DNA of 64,000 nt from Portulaca oleracea (lineage: Eukaryota > Streptophyta > Magnoliopsida > Caryophyllales > Portulacaceae): the NCBI GenBank assembly GCA_029582165.1, contig CM055871.1:55024112-55088111 (forward strand). Reading direction: 5' to 3'. Below are positions 1-11,276 of this stretch, piece by piece. The stretch's first letter is position 1. Each line of letters starts with the position of its first letter. Under the pieces are notes generated by a model, which was given only the letters and a program-made list of their open reading frames with translations, was not told where the DNA came from and ran no database searches. Position numbers and translations under genes: made by a program.

Positions 1-102
1 TCACACTTGCACTTTCGAATTCATATGTATAGTTTGTTTCATAAAATTTTACCACTACTTATACAATAATTTAAAATTGCAGGTCAACATAAGGAAGGAT
101 GA
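1..102 (+). CDS. 3' part (intron and last exon) of a small unknown gene, copy A
   Basis: This stretch matches 49282-49384, where the first exon of the gene is present. Positions 1-82 correspond to the intron and end in a TTGCAG acceptor. The last exon starts at 83 and, joined in the phase seen in copy B, adds only a few residues (QHKEG) before TGA at 100-102. Exon 1 would lie left of the window. I do not recognise the protein. The intron-exon reading is inferred from splice consensus only, so this could equally be non-coding duplicated DNA. Confidence 0.25.
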
Positions 103-303
103 TGCATCATGCAACTCACCGTGATCGACGTTCATTGTCATTTTAGGAAATTTTCTATTGCTAAATTAAGTGTTTTGTCGAAACAATTTATAATGATGTT
201 TTCCATACAACAATTTCATTAATGTTTCGTTTGGTTTATTTATATGGACAGTTACCTATCCATCACTTTTATAAAATTTCAAAAGTAACTAATTGAGTTA
301 ACT

Positions 304-332
304 CCGTGCATCGCACGGGTTGAGGTTCGGCC

Positions 333-335
<3 letters not shown>
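304..335 (+). mobile_element. Helitron-like 3' terminus (hairpin plus CTAA)
   Basis: A short GC-rich palindrome, CCGTGCATCGCACGG (304-318), is followed 12 bases later by CCTAA and then T of an AAT microsatellite. Plant Helitrons end in a hairpin some 10 bases before CTRR and insert between A and T, which fits. The same terminus occurs at 49586-49617 and a truncated form at 41166-41183. No 5' TC end or helicase is seen nearby, so only a terminus is claimed. Confidence 0.35.

Positions 336-427
<92 letters not shown>
331..427. repeat. (AAT)n microsatellite
   Basis: About 95 bp of nearly pure AAT/TAA. Similar tracts recur at 19551-19583, 25548-25598, 26679-26709, 27342-27387, 35101-35143, 44000-44056, 46028-46084, 48752-48792, 48929-48957, 49616-49674 and 50540-50590, almost always at boundaries between repeated blocks. 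Confidence 0.9.
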
Positions 428-696
428 TATTGTAGTGAGGTACACATGGCAAGTTGTTTTTGGTTCAATAAAATATATTGCCCAAGAATTATGTACTAAT
501 GGGTAGATATGGAAACCATTCATCAAACACTTCTCATGAGTGCTTTCACATTACTCATTGTAACATCAGTGAGTTTATCAAAATGGCTAGTCTAAACGCT
601 ACCTGTTAATTTTAAACGCTCCCGCACCGAACAACTAAAATTTGATAAAGTAGCGTTTTAATTGATCAAAACGTTAAAAGCTATTCTAAACGCTAC
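428..696. repeat. Dispersed block downstream of peptide genes, copy 1 of 4
   Basis: The block containing GTAGTGAGGTACACATGGC also occurs near 18475-18740, 44057-44220 and 49678-49955. At 18475 and 44057 it lies downstream of a cysteine-rich peptide gene, so this copy probably derives from such a unit. No gene is visible in it. Confidence 0.7.
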
Positions 697-1199
697 AATC
701 GAACAAGGACAAAGAAGCATAGTAAAAGATGTAATATTTTGGCATGAATCACGTAGCAAAGCAAATTACGTAACATGTATTAACACACCCAACATGTAGC
801 TAGAACCGAGATTAAAGTTTATACCCAAAACACAAGAGAGGGAGGAGGTCGGGGCGGTTGACTGGCGGTGATGGCGACTCCCGGATGGTGGTGAGGTGGT
901 GTGGTGGCCGGCGGTGGTGATGAGATCACGCAGACAGCAGCGACAGTCGTGACAGGCCTCAGTTTCGGGCTTGGGTGCGGCTGGTTGCTCAAGATTCGGG
1001 GTCCTGACGACGAGGGCGGTTGGTGGTGGCGGTGGAACGGCCTGGGGGTGGTGGTCCGGTGGTGAGGACGGCTGCTGGTGGTGGCAGTAACTGGTGTTGG
1101 GAGCGGTGGGTTGTGCGATGAGCGTCCTGTTAGGATCGAATAGTACTCAAGCAAACAACAAACAATAGAATAGCGGAAAAGAAATAAGAAATTTGACAC
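697..1199 (-). other. Pro/His-rich open frame in duplicated DNA (gene status doubtful)
   Basis: The minus strand is open for 126 codons (819-1199) and encodes a low-complexity Pro-, His- and Thr-rich product with no recognisable domain. The same DNA lies at 59604-60186, where the frame differs in length and wording. The lack of conserved frame between the copies, and the simple CCACC/GGTGG composition, argue against a conserved gene. It may be the leader of the adjoining retroelement-like block. Confidence 0.25.
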
Positions 1200-2700
1200 C
1201 AGGATTTAACCCGGGGGTCCTTCGAATGGATAAATATGGGAGGCCAAGGATCCACAAACTACTTAGGGTTTGAGAAAACCCCAATTTAGAACTCATAAAA
1301 CTACACTAATTTTTAGGGTTTTGGGGTTTTGGAGATGAACAACAAACACCACAAGAATTAAAAGGAATATGGACAATTGTAAAGTTTAATCACTCACCCA
1401 ATTGAACTAATCACTGGCACAAAGACCTTTCACAAGCAAAGAGTGTTGAAACACCCAAGAAATCTCACAAAGAGTGTTGAAACATAACCAAAAGAAAGAG
1501 AGAAAGGCCGAAAAGGGACCCGTCGTGAAATGGCACGGTCGTGCCATATGGGTACACGATCGTGCTACTAAAAAAAAAACCCAAGAATGGCCTGTTCGAG
1601 AATAACACGATCGTGCTACCAAACGGCACGATCGTGCAGTGCCTTCTGGAAGAATGGCACGATCGTGCAGTCTGACGGCACGATCATGCTGTTGGCAGTT
1701 TTTTCTGCCGACTTCAAACTAGCATAACTTCTTCATACAAATTCCATTTTAAGCCCATAAGATATCTATGGAAAGCTCTCGGTGTCTACTTTAAGCTCCC
1801 AAAATTTAAAGACCATCGGAGTTGTATTGAAGGAGTTATGATCAAAGGTGTGAAGATGTGTATTTTTCTTGTGCCCAATTTCGCCCACTTTCTTCCCTTT
1901 TCCTGTTTACTTCTTCGGTCTTTCTTAGCTCCGTTTGAACCACTTCGGTCTCAGTTTCTCCCGTGTTCCTCCTTGATGTCCCATAGGTCCGAGTTTGACC
2001 CTTGTGAAATTACCAAAATGCCCCTTTGCTTCCAAAATAGTCGATTTGAGGCTTTAAAAGCGACCCAAGCTTGACTTGAAGGAAAATAACTTGGATCTAC
2101 TTTCGTTATTTTTTTTCCGACGCTAAGGACCCTTGGGAAATATGGATTAGACTCCCCTTGTTGGAGAAGAGTTGCCCTCAACTCTTGGGAGTTCAAATCC
2201 ACCCGACCGCTCACGTAAAATCAAATCAATAAAATCCATTAGCCGGATCAAAGTGACCCTCATGAACCCCTTCTTCGTAAAGGTGTAGCAATTTCGGAAG
2301 GAAAAAGGGACCAACGCACCATCAAGAGGGACCTTCACACGCTTAGCGTTTATCATTTTGTTGAGGGCCACAAGGTAGTCGTCATAGGATATGTCAAGAT
2401 CAAGGCCGGTAGAAGATGCCTCTTCCTTGGTCGATCTCAGTGTGGGAGGAAACAAGCTAGGGTGTGGGGTTATGGACTTGCGGACATGCATTTCGTCTCC
2501 AAGTTGTGGTTCGGGCATGGTTGGACATGGCTCAACACTTACAATTATGGTGTGGAGCTTGGTTGGAGGCCTTTTGGGTGAAGGTGGGGGACAAGGGAGG
2601 GAGTTGGGAAAATTTTGAGGATCTATGGATCTCTCAACCTCACTAGGATTGCCTTTTCCCAAAAGTAAAGTCAAATGTGGCTTCCTTTCGCTCAAAGAAT
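1200..2700 (-). mobile_element. Retroelement-derived block with palindrome cluster, copy A
   Basis: This block is repeated at 60100-62390 and, for its left part, at 25645-26375. Read on the minus strand it has an open frame (2695-2147), a second short frame (2214-1951), then an LTR-like stretch. At 1532-1690 six near-palindromes of the form CACGATCGTG are spaced 20-50 bp apart. Copies A and B lack about 190 bp that the 25645 copy retains, including a TATATAAG-like element. Retroelement origin is inferred from repetition and layout; no reverse transcriptase, integrase or LTR pair is visible. Confidence 0.5.
2147..2695 (-). CDS. Hypothetical ORF, 182 codons, within repeated block
   Basis: The minus-strand frame starts at ATG 2695 and runs 182 codons. 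The N-terminal half is Pro-rich; the C-terminal half is more protein-like, with segments such as DLDISYDDYLVALNKMIN and GFMRVTLIRLMDFIDL. The C-terminal half is conserved in copy B (61036-61426), but there the reading frame is cut by a 739-bp insertion. I do not recognise a family. It is probably a retroelement-associated or captured sequence rather than a working host gene. Confidence 0.3.
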   Translation of the reverse strand: MSERKPHLTLLLGKGNPSEVERSIDPQNFPNSLPCPPPSPKRPPTKLHTIIVSVEPCPTMPEPQLGDEMHVRKSITPHPSLFPPTLRSTKEEASSTGLDLDISYDDYLVALNKMINAKRVKVPLDGALVPFSFRNCYTFTKKGFMRVTLIRLMDFIDLILRERSGGFELPRVEGNSSPTRGV

Positions 2701-3699
2701 TGTGTGGTCAAGTGAAATGAGCAAGAGAGGGGGAGGGACATTCAAAAGAGAAAAATGTTTCGAAAGATTTACAATTTACCATCCACTTTAAATTTGTTTA
2801 ATGGTTTTAAGTATAATACTTTGAGTCATGGATCATTAATTTTTTATATTTTATATTAATAGGTTTTATAATTTTATATTTAAGTAAAAATACTTTTTAT
2901 CACATATCTATTAATGATAATCTTATACAATCAATTAACATATAATTTTGATAAATTAATGATCAAATTTTATAAATTATAACCTAATAACTTAAATAGG
3001 GACGAGTAACTTCATCCATTTATTTTTAAAAACAAACAAATGACGAATAATTCGATTACTAATTATTCTTAATAACCTAATAACCTTTATATCTAAGCAT
3101 TTTCTATCTTTATTTATGTTTCAAATAATATATTTACTTCATTCGTTATTGTTTATTTGTCATTTTAGAAAAAAAAAATAGAGAAATCAATGCAACACAA
3201 AAATTTAGGTAAAAATAAATTAAAATATTCAAAATCATTTATTAAAGGTAAAAATAGTAGAATTATTGTTAAAATCTTTAAAACAATAACGTACTAATAA
3301 TGATAATAATTTATAACAAAATTTTCATATTACATGGACTTGTCTACTCTATTTTAAAGTGCCAAATTTTCATATTACTAATAATAGTTTATTTGTCTCC
3401 TTTGGGCCCTATTTGTAGTGCCAAATTTTCATATTACATGGGCTTCAGCCTGTTCGGCTGTTGTTGCAATAAATGGGCAAATGGCCTGTACCAAGTTTTT
3501 CGAAAAGAAAAAAAGACAGAGGAGAGTAATAATTAAGGAATGGAGGGTCTGATAAAAAAAATTAAGGAATGGAGGGAGCAGAAAGAAGAAGATTTACCAC
3601 CAAATTAATTAAAGGAGGAGTATTTGTGAGTTAGAATGATTTCATTTGATTGTATCCCTCCCGCCAATCCGCCATGGGTAATCGTAAAACCCTACCGCA
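2701..3699. other. AT-rich intergenic region upstream of PRMT7, duplicated
   Basis: No gene is seen. It is repeated at 62391-63222 with small indels: 62999-63040 holds a different short sequence from copy A, and about 110 bp present at 3483-3595 are missing in copy B. The last 60 bp before the PRMT7 ATG are well conserved and probably hold its 5' untranslated region. Confidence 0.6.
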
Positions 3700-5298
3700 A
3701 TGGCTTCAATAATCCCTAAAACCCTAACTTACCCTCTCTGCTGTTTCCCCATACTCCACCGCCTGAATCGCCACTCCAACTTCTGGATCCGACCCTGCCG
3801 AGCAATGAGTTCCGGGTCAACCCGCATGTTCCAGCTCAAGTTCGACCCTCTTACGGGAAACTCCGAATGGGTCGTCGTCGATGAATCCGACGACTCACCA
3901 TTTAACCACCCTTCTTCTTCGACAGTCGATTTGGCTACTACTTCGTATCTCGACATGCTCAACGATACCTGCAGAAACAAAGCCTATCGCCTCGCCATTG
4001 ACAAGACTCTCACTCGACCATGCCGCGTCCTCGACATTGGGTAACTTCCCCTGCTTGTCAATTTTTAGAATTTGTGAAAAATTCGTCGATTTTGGCGCTC
4101 AATTTGGTGTGGCTTTGCCAATTTGTACAATGTTCTTGAATTTCGTCGAAATCGGTTCTCACTTTGTTGTGGGCTGGGCCAATTCAGCATAATAGTATTC
4201 CCCTGCTCATAGTTGTCGAGCAAGTTCTGGACTTTTTTGTTGAAATTGGTTATCGGCTTGACGTGGGTTTAGCTAGCTAATTCATTGTGATTTGCTTGCT
4301 TGGGACCAAATTTGAATGATTAGACTACCTGGGTGTTGGGGTAATTGGGTTAGGGATGGAATGAAATTAAGAAGCATGAAACTTGAAGTATGTGATACAG
4401 AAAAATGTTTAAGCTTTAGTAGTGAATTAGTGAATTTGTGATGTTTGTTTTGGGTTCACAATCACTGAGATTGGACCCACTATAGAAAAGCAAAGGAAGC
4501 TTACTCTTGAATGTATGTGTAGTGCTGGAACTGGGTTGCTGTCAATGATGGCTGCATGAGCCATGGGGATGGCTGATGGTGATAGCCAATGTAGGGTGAC
4601 AGCATGTGAGTCTTACCTTCCAATGCTGAAGCTGATGCGCAAAGTCTTGCGTTGCAACCGCATGCTAGGGAAGATAAACCTCATCAATAAGCGTTCTGAT
4701 GAACTGAAAGTTGGGCTCGACATCGACACTCGAGCTCAAGTACTTGTGAGCACTTTAATGTTCTTTCTTGCTTTAGGATGAGCTCCAATATGGTTGGTTT
4801 GTGGTAAGAACATCTAAGGCATATGTTTATTAAGACAAAAAGAAAAGGCAAAAGGAAAGGGAGGGGGTCATCTCATCATGTTACATGGACAAATCCTTAT
4901 GTTAAGTGTTAATCAAATGAAAGGGAGGAGCTCCAATATTGTGCTTTTTAGTCTAAAAATCATGTATGTACTCACTCATGTTTTCAACACAGTTCAAGGA
5001 TCTGACTGTTCTTGAGGTGAAAACAAGCCAAAGTATATAGCATTAATAGTTTGTGCCTCTGAAATGAAAACCGTTGTATACCTCTGGCAAAATCTTGCTT
5101 GAAGAGCAACATCACTTGTCCATGCTCATTGAAACAAACTGTCCTCACTTATATGGGTGTTAAACTGTTAATCTTTCTGGAAGTAAATGTACAGGTAAGT
5201 GAGATTCTGGACTAATACCTACATTGCAAAACGCACATGATGAGCTGCTGGTGGAGAATCCTCAGACTGTGCCTTACAGAGCAACAACATTTGGCCAG
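3700..5298 (+). pseudogene. PRMT7: Protein arginine methyltransferase 7 (PRMT7-like) pseudogene, exons 1-3
   Basis: PRMT7 enzymes methylate arginine side chains using S-adenosylmethionine. Exon 1 (3700-4040) encodes a leader followed by MFQLKFDPLTGNSEWVV, the usual start of plant PRMT7, and ends in RVLDIG. Exon 2 (4523-4745) completes methyltransferase motif I (DIGAGTGLL) and continues through a TACESYLPML segment. Exon 3 (5195-5298) encodes AHDELLVENPQTVPYR. Damage is clear: an in-frame TGA at 4557-4559 right after SMMAA, where the family has arginine (CGA to TGA is the likely change), and loss of about nine codons plus a frameshift in exon 3 after SEILD. No later exons are seen, so the catalytic domain is truncated. 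Exon 1 matches copy B at 63223. Confidence 0.85.
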
Positions 5299-5863
5299 GT
5301 AAATGTTCAGCTTTTTATAAAAATTATTTATTTGTTTGAGGTTTTCTTTTGTGGGTCTTTTGCTTGTGTCAATACCCCTTGAACTGACAATCTAGAATCT
5401 TCAAATGCCAAGATGGTAAGTAATTTGAAAGAGGTAGCTTTACTTAGACCATACAGGCATATCCTTATGTTACAATCCGGTTACAGGGTGAAATCATACT
5501 TTACAAATTCAAGTAATTGCAAATTATCTCAATGGCGAAGCACTTTGCTTTTGATCTGGGATCTTATTCAAGAAGCAAGCTGTGAACTGAAATTTGTTCC
5601 TTGACCCACTAGACCAAGATACCTATTCTTATTCAAGAATCTTCAGATGCTCATAACTATAAGCACACATGTGTATCATATCTTTTACCATACAACTTGG
5701 AATGCATTTGATTGGGCAGAAGCCACTACAAAAGTATAATACCTGATTTTTTTTGTTGTTTTGCAGTAATATATCCTCAACGGTCCGGAAATTATATTTA
5801 ACCTTCTTTATAAAGTAGTCTTAGTAAAAGCTACAGGCTTGTTGAAGTTGTTTGTGGAGGCAG
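5299..5863. other. Gap with no recognisable gene
   Basis: A 63-codon plus-strand frame at 5413-5604 shows no resemblance to the missing PRMT7 exons or to another family. I see nothing else. Confidence 0.5.
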
Positions 5864-6262
5864 TTAGAGCACGTTCGATGATTGGCCAGTAGAGCGGTTA
5901 GTGCCTCTCAGGCCCACCAAACTGATGGCTTTGAGTCCTTTGACCCATGATCTTATTGGTTCCATGAAAATGTCAGCATGGTTCAAATCGACTGAAGCAA
6001 CGGTTCTCTGTGTGTAGTAACCGGAACCGGGTGGAACCGCACAGAAGATACCATTGTAGGAACAAACATCTGGGCCAACCCAGTTACCGGTGAAGTTGTT
6101 GGGGTCGGATATCATCGCGGCCTTCCAAGCTTGGAGGGGAATGTAAGCCAGTCGGAGCTTCTCATTCTCGAACTGTAGACCATTGTCAGCTTCGGGTGTC
6201 GGTGCAGGTGCGGGTACGGGTTCGGGTGCTGCTACAAGCTCGTCTTCAGGCTCGTCATGGTG
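5864..6262 (-). pseudogene. LRR-extensin-like N-terminal fragment
   Basis: The minus strand encodes a Pro/Glu/Ala-rich stretch (PEPVPAPAPTPE), then LQFENEKLRLAYIPLQAWK, a SDPNNFTGNWVG segment and VCSYNGIFC, ending in TVASVDLNHADI. This is the conserved cap before the leucine-rich repeats of leucine-rich repeat extensins and At4g06744-like cell-wall proteins. The frame then loses similarity where the first LRR should be, and no LRR or extensin tail follows. There is no signal peptide or convincing start at the 5' side. It is a transposed or eroded gene fragment; the family call is strong, the exact subfamily is not. Confidence 0.7.
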
Positions 6263-7056
6263 ACAACTATAGTTGCATTGGACAACAGAGGGTTATGCAC
6301 ACTTTTGGTTGTGACAATATTGTACAATCTCTAGCTTTTGAACTGGCTGTAATATCATGGGAAAAGTTGTGGTTATGACAGTAATGTAGATTGCTACAGT
6401 GCCATTCTGTCCCTTTCTATTTATTCTTTTTGTCTTTTCCCTTTTTATTTATTTATTTTTTTGTCTAACTTTCCCAGTCAAACAATAATCAATCGCTTTC
6501 ATTGAAGCAGTCAAATTTACATTGTTTCCTCCTTAAGTAACTTTTTCTCCCTGTAACTCATCAACATAATGATAGTTGGTGCCAACCTACCATCCGCTTT
6601 CCCTCTTTTGTATTAGTATCACTCGGTGGTTGGTTTTGTAATGAAACACATACACAAAAGAGAAATAATAAATGTCCTGTGCAAAACATATATTATGTGT
6701 CTTGTCATGTCACTATAAAAAATCTATATATTTGTAAATTAAATTGGAAAAAAGTTACATGGTTGACTTCTATAACTATAATAATATATATAAATTGTAT
6801 AAAATCACATATTTATCGATATTTTTTAAAATTTACAAAAAGACGTCTAAAATATGTCAACGGAATTAGAGTGTCAATTTTAATTGTTGGTGTAGCCAAC
6901 ACATTCTAAGCTTGTTATGCCCTACACAAAATACAGAAATTACAGAGAAGAGATTTTCCTTGTCTCTCTGATTCACATCTTGATGATGCATTCAATCTCT
7001 GGTCTTTAGCTTGATCATGCATGGTCCTGTGATTATCTACATATAAAGATCTACAT
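6263..7056. other. Intergenic, presumed trehalase upstream region
   Basis: AT-rich DNA without a gene. It holds the promoter side of the trehalase gene; I cannot point to a single convincing TATA box. Confidence 0.4.
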
Positions 7057-7058
7057 TC

Positions 7059-7093
<35 letters not shown>
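7057..7093 (+). repeat. (TC)n tract in the 5' leader of trehalase
   Basis: A CT-rich tract containing about sixteen TC units ends immediately before the trehalase ATG at 7096. TC-rich leaders close to plant start codons are common and can affect expression; any effect here is inference. Confidence 0.8.
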
Positions 7094-7094
<1 letters not shown>

Positions 7095-7095
7095 C

Positions 7096-9755
7096 ATGTC
7101 TACACACTGTTTTTCTCCAGTCATGGAGAAGTTTCCTCATGGTCCTAGTCCTAGAGTTTGCATCTTGTATTCATTGGTTATAGTGTTGGTCTTTGTTTCT
7201 GGATTGTTACCCAAACCCATCATGGCTAGTAATTCATCCAGCAACAGGTGTACTAGTGTAACCCCCACAATCCCCCTATTATCTTTCCTTGAACAAATTC
7301 AAGAGACTGCCCTCAAAACTTTTGGAAACCCCGACGGCAAGTTTGATCCCAAAGACTACATTGATCTATCATTGAAGTTCAATCTCTCGACCACCCAGCA
7401 GGCTTTTGCCAAATTGACAAGTACCAAGAATGCTTCTGGTGGGGTTTCAGCTGAGGATTTGAAGTCCTTTATTGGAGACTACTTCAATGCTGCTGGTGAT
7501 GACATTGTTCAACATCAACCTGTTGATTTTGTGGCTGACCCACCTGGGTTCTTACCAAAGGTTAAGAATCCTGAGGTTAGAGCATGGGCACTGCAAGTTC
7601 ATTTACTCTGGAAGAACTTGAGTAGGAAGGTCTCTGATACAGTTAAACAGCATCCTGAATTCCATTCCCTTCTTCCCCTGCCTCAACCCTGCATCATTCC
7701 TGGCTCCAGATTTAGAGAAGTCTTCTACTGGGATTCTTATTGGGTTATAAGGTTTCACTTCTATTCTTTCAATCTCTCTTTTTCCTTTACTATACTGGAA
7801 TGGCTTTACTAGTTGTAATAGTGTGTGTTCACTTCTTTCTGCAGAGGTTTGTTGGCGAGTAGGATGCACCATACTGCAAAAGCTATTGTGACTAACCTCG
7901 TGTATCTTCTCGAGAATTATGGCTTTGTACCTAATGGTGCCCGAGCATATTACACCAACAGAAGGTGTGAATTTTCTACTGCTTATGTTGATGCATGCTA
8001 CCAACTGTTTATTAGATTATTCAACTTCTGAAGTCGGTTCATTCTGATTGTTTGCAGTCAGCCTCCTCTATTGAGTTCCATGATACATGAGATTTACAAA
8101 AGAACAGGCGACATTAATTTTATTAAGAAAAATCTTCCTGCTCTACTCAAGGAGCATGAGTTTTGGAATTCAGGTGTCTTGACTTGTTTCTGTTTTGTTT
8201 TGATGCTTTGCACTTTTGTTATGGAATTCTCACTTTGTCTCTATTGTTCTGCTAGGAATTCATAAGGTGACCGTTCGTGATTCCAAAGGTTGCAATCACA
8301 ATTTGAGCAGATTTTATGCCAAGTGGAACAAGCCAAGACCTGAGGCTTACACTACGGTATGTTCACCTTCTTGCTAGCTGTATATAAACAACTGCGTTGG
8401 GGCAAGCGTGTATTTTATTTCTTATTGGTCTGCCTTGTCTGCAGGACAAAAACTTTAGTTCAAAACTATCCACTGCTGCGGAAAAAGAGATCCTCTACCA
8501 TGAGCTAGCTTCAGCTGCTGAAACCGGGTGGGATTTCAGCACAAGGTGGATGAGGTAAACAGAAAACGGAGAACCAGGTTAAGTTTAATTGTGTATATAT
8601 TTGCTTGATGAATGTTTACACAAGTGAAGAATCTGCTGAATCTATTGCAGGAACCCGCCTGATATGACAACTTTGTCTGCGACATCGATACTTCCTGTGG
8701 ATTTGAATGCATACATACTCAAGGTAGTTTAGTTTCTGGTTCTTTTTTTATAATTTGAGTTGAGTCAGAATATGAATCAAAGACTCGTCCTTTTTGTTCG
8801 GCACAGATGGAGCTGGACATAGCTGCTCGCAGAGGTGGCTGAAGAGCAAGATGTTGCTGCACGGTTCCTGGAAGCCTCTGAAGCGAGACAGAAGGCATTC
8901 AGCAGTGTGTTTTGGAATGAAAAGATGGGCCAGTGGCTTGACTGCTGGGTAGATTACAGCCCAACATGCAAGGATGGTCAAGCATCAGAAGCCTGGCACC
9001 AAAACCAAAATGTGTTTGTTTCAAACTTCATCCCCTTGTGGCTTGAGCCTTTTGATTCAGGTGACAAATCTTGCCTGTCTCTGGGTCTTCCCGTTGCTTA
9101 AACTATGATGTTGCATATTTTCCTGTGCTTGGTTACGATATTTATGGTGTTGGTTTCCATGTGTATTTTGAAGTTGAAATGGCAGAGAAGGTCATGAAAA
9201 GCCTAAAAAATTCAGGCTTGATTCAGGCTGCTGGGATTGCTACTTCCTTGACAGAATCAGGACAGCAATGGTAAGTTTAATCTGAGTTAATTTTTGTGGC
9301 ATTTTGATATGTGTAATGTCTGTATTGAGAGAGAATAATGCCTTGTATTAGGGATTATCCGAATGGGTGGGCTCCAATGCAACACATTATCATTGAAGCA
9401 CTAGTGAAATCGGGGTCTAAAGAAGCAAAGTTGATGGCAGAAGATTTGGCAGTGAGATGGATCAGGACCAATTATGCAGCTTACAAGCAAAGCGGTGAGA
9501 TGCATGAAAAGTATGATGTTGAAGTATCACGGAAGCTATGGAGGTGGCGGTACATATAAGCCCCAGGTAATTGTGCTCGAGATTCATTCCTTTGTTACTA
9601 AAACGAGAAACTACACAGTATTTTATTTTTTCTTCTGACAATTGGCATACATATGTTTTCACATGCAGAGGGGATTTGGGTGGACCAATGGGGTTGTGTT
9701 GGCATTATTAGAAGAATTTGGATGGCCGGAAGACAGAAAACTTGACTGCGAGTGA
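7096..9755 (+). pseudogene. TRE1: Trehalase (GH37, TRE1-like), ten exons, two frameshifts
   Basis: Trehalase splits trehalose into two glucose molecules; the plant enzyme is usually membrane-anchored and faces the apoplast. Exons: 7096-7751, 7845-7964, 8058-8173, 8256-8356, 8445-8554, 8651-8723, 8807-9060, 9174-9270, 9352-9566, 9669-9755, all GT-AG. A hydrophobic anchor lies at residues 21-37. Family signature 1 (PGSRFREVFYWDSYW) is at about 202-216; signature 2 (QWDYPNGWAPMQ) spans exons 8-9; the Gly-rich GGGGTYKPQ and final GFGWTNGVV are present. GWDFS (exon 5) and EKYDV (exon 9) carry the Asp and Glu used for catalysis in the family. Exon 7 lacks two bases after MELDIAA (8826-8830), reaching TGA within a few codons; exon 9 has one extra base before the GGGG motif (9529-9533). 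With both corrected the coding length is 609 residues, normal for plants. Using the GCAGAG acceptor inside exon 7 would restore the first frame but lose MELDIAALAE. An alternative start is ATG 7123. The gene is either newly disabled or affected by sequencing error. Confidence 0.9.
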
Positions 9756-11276
9756 ATGATAAACCAAAGCCGAAGGAGTACACCGCCACCAATCATCATA
9801 ATATATATTTCAGACTACAGCAAGGATTTCAGTTGTTATTTCGTGTAAAACCTGAGCTGGGAATTGAATATTATTGTGTCCGTCCATATTTAACGATAGT
9901 GATAATGCAAATATATATTTCAGTTGTAACTTTAGCCTGAGGTGACATGATTTAACAATCTATTTTAGTTTCAAAGAAATGCTGTATTTGTGGGTCAGAT
10001 TCAGACTTTTAGACAAGGCCCTGTCTTTCAAGTTTCAACATAGTGTTCAGAGTGCCACTGGTTGATGTTATTCTTAGTCTTAGGGGTGAGTTGTTCCTCA
10101 ACCATGACCTAGAACTTGACCGGAACTGTTCAGACATATAGATTTAAGGTTCCTAAAATTCCTAAATTTAGGACCCCTAGTAACTAGTAATCATCCAACA
10201 AACAACAACATGAACTCTAGTCATCTACTACCCTAATCTGAACTAGGCAAATTAAAATTTTGGATACACAAGTACACAGCAGCATGCAGGGTTAGAGCCC
10301 CATGGGTAGCCCAGAAAAGAAAAAATTTAAACAATCAATTATATCTTAGAAGATTATTATATGTTTGGGTTATTGACCCCAAGGAATGACCTGTGAAGCA
10401 AATGGATCATAAAGTTTCAAATAAGATTATAAAGTTCCAATTAGTGTGAAATATATATGAGTTCTAATTTTTTTTTTGCTGGAATGTTCCTTCTGACCAT
10501 GGCTTTCTCATGGTATCTCAGTTAGCAATTTTCCATTAAAGATGGATACCGGTTGGATTATCGGATCAAATTTGGAACGCTGTTAGTAATTTTATCAGGT
10601 TTAAATCGAGTTAAACCTTCACAGTTACAATTAGCATACATTAGATCTTTTATCCCCTGATCTTACATCTCTTTGTCAGTGGAGGGTTTCTGATTGTTCA
10701 GTCAATTTCAAAAGAATTTATTCATGTCGATTCTGCGGCATTATGGTCAGAGTACAAATATTTTGTAATTTGGAACTTGGAGAGTTTCCAACTTTACATT
10801 ACTATTATTGAAACATATCTAACTTCCAAAGGGCATCAATTAACTAGTTCTATATATCATGAACCATGATAAATACTTTTGGGAGAGGATAATTTAACTG
10901 TATGCATAGCTTCATAAATGTATACTTAAGATGTGAATTCATTAGTCAAACCTTTTCTATTGTTCTTCTACCTTTTAATAGTGCTAATCGATGCTTCTCA
11001 TGAAGCTTCTATCAGTCATGAAGCTTCTTAAATGTTTTTTTGGTGGGGATGGTATGTGTTATGGTCCTTGGGAGGTATGCTACTTTCCGAATTTATCAAT
11101 TGTATGTGTTCCATGAACTTTGTGCAATGTTATACATCACTTTCATTGGTTGAGGTTCAACTTATTCATAACTGATAAGCTAACAGCGATGCAATCTGTG
11201 TCATTGCGAAACAAGTTCATGTAATGATTTATCGATTTCTACCCTAAATGTCGTGTTGATTTCCGTTGTTTTTCAG
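9756..11276. other. Intergenic region without a recognisable gene
   Basis: The first 200 bases are probably the trehalase 3' untranslated region. The rest shows no open frame with family resemblance. The earlier exons of the ABCF3 gene that follows are not present here, so the pseudogene is truncated at its 5' side. Confidence 0.5.

Noticed and set aside
332..526. Open frame encoding a poly-tyrosine protein
   Set aside because: It is the (AAT)n microsatellite read on the minus strand.
1532..1690. CRISPR-like array from regularly repeated CACGATCGTG
   Set aside because: Words are too short, spacing is irregular, the genome is eukaryotic and no cas genes are present.
9071..9274. A separate 67-codon gene
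   Set aside because: It is intron 7 and exon 8 of trehalase read together.
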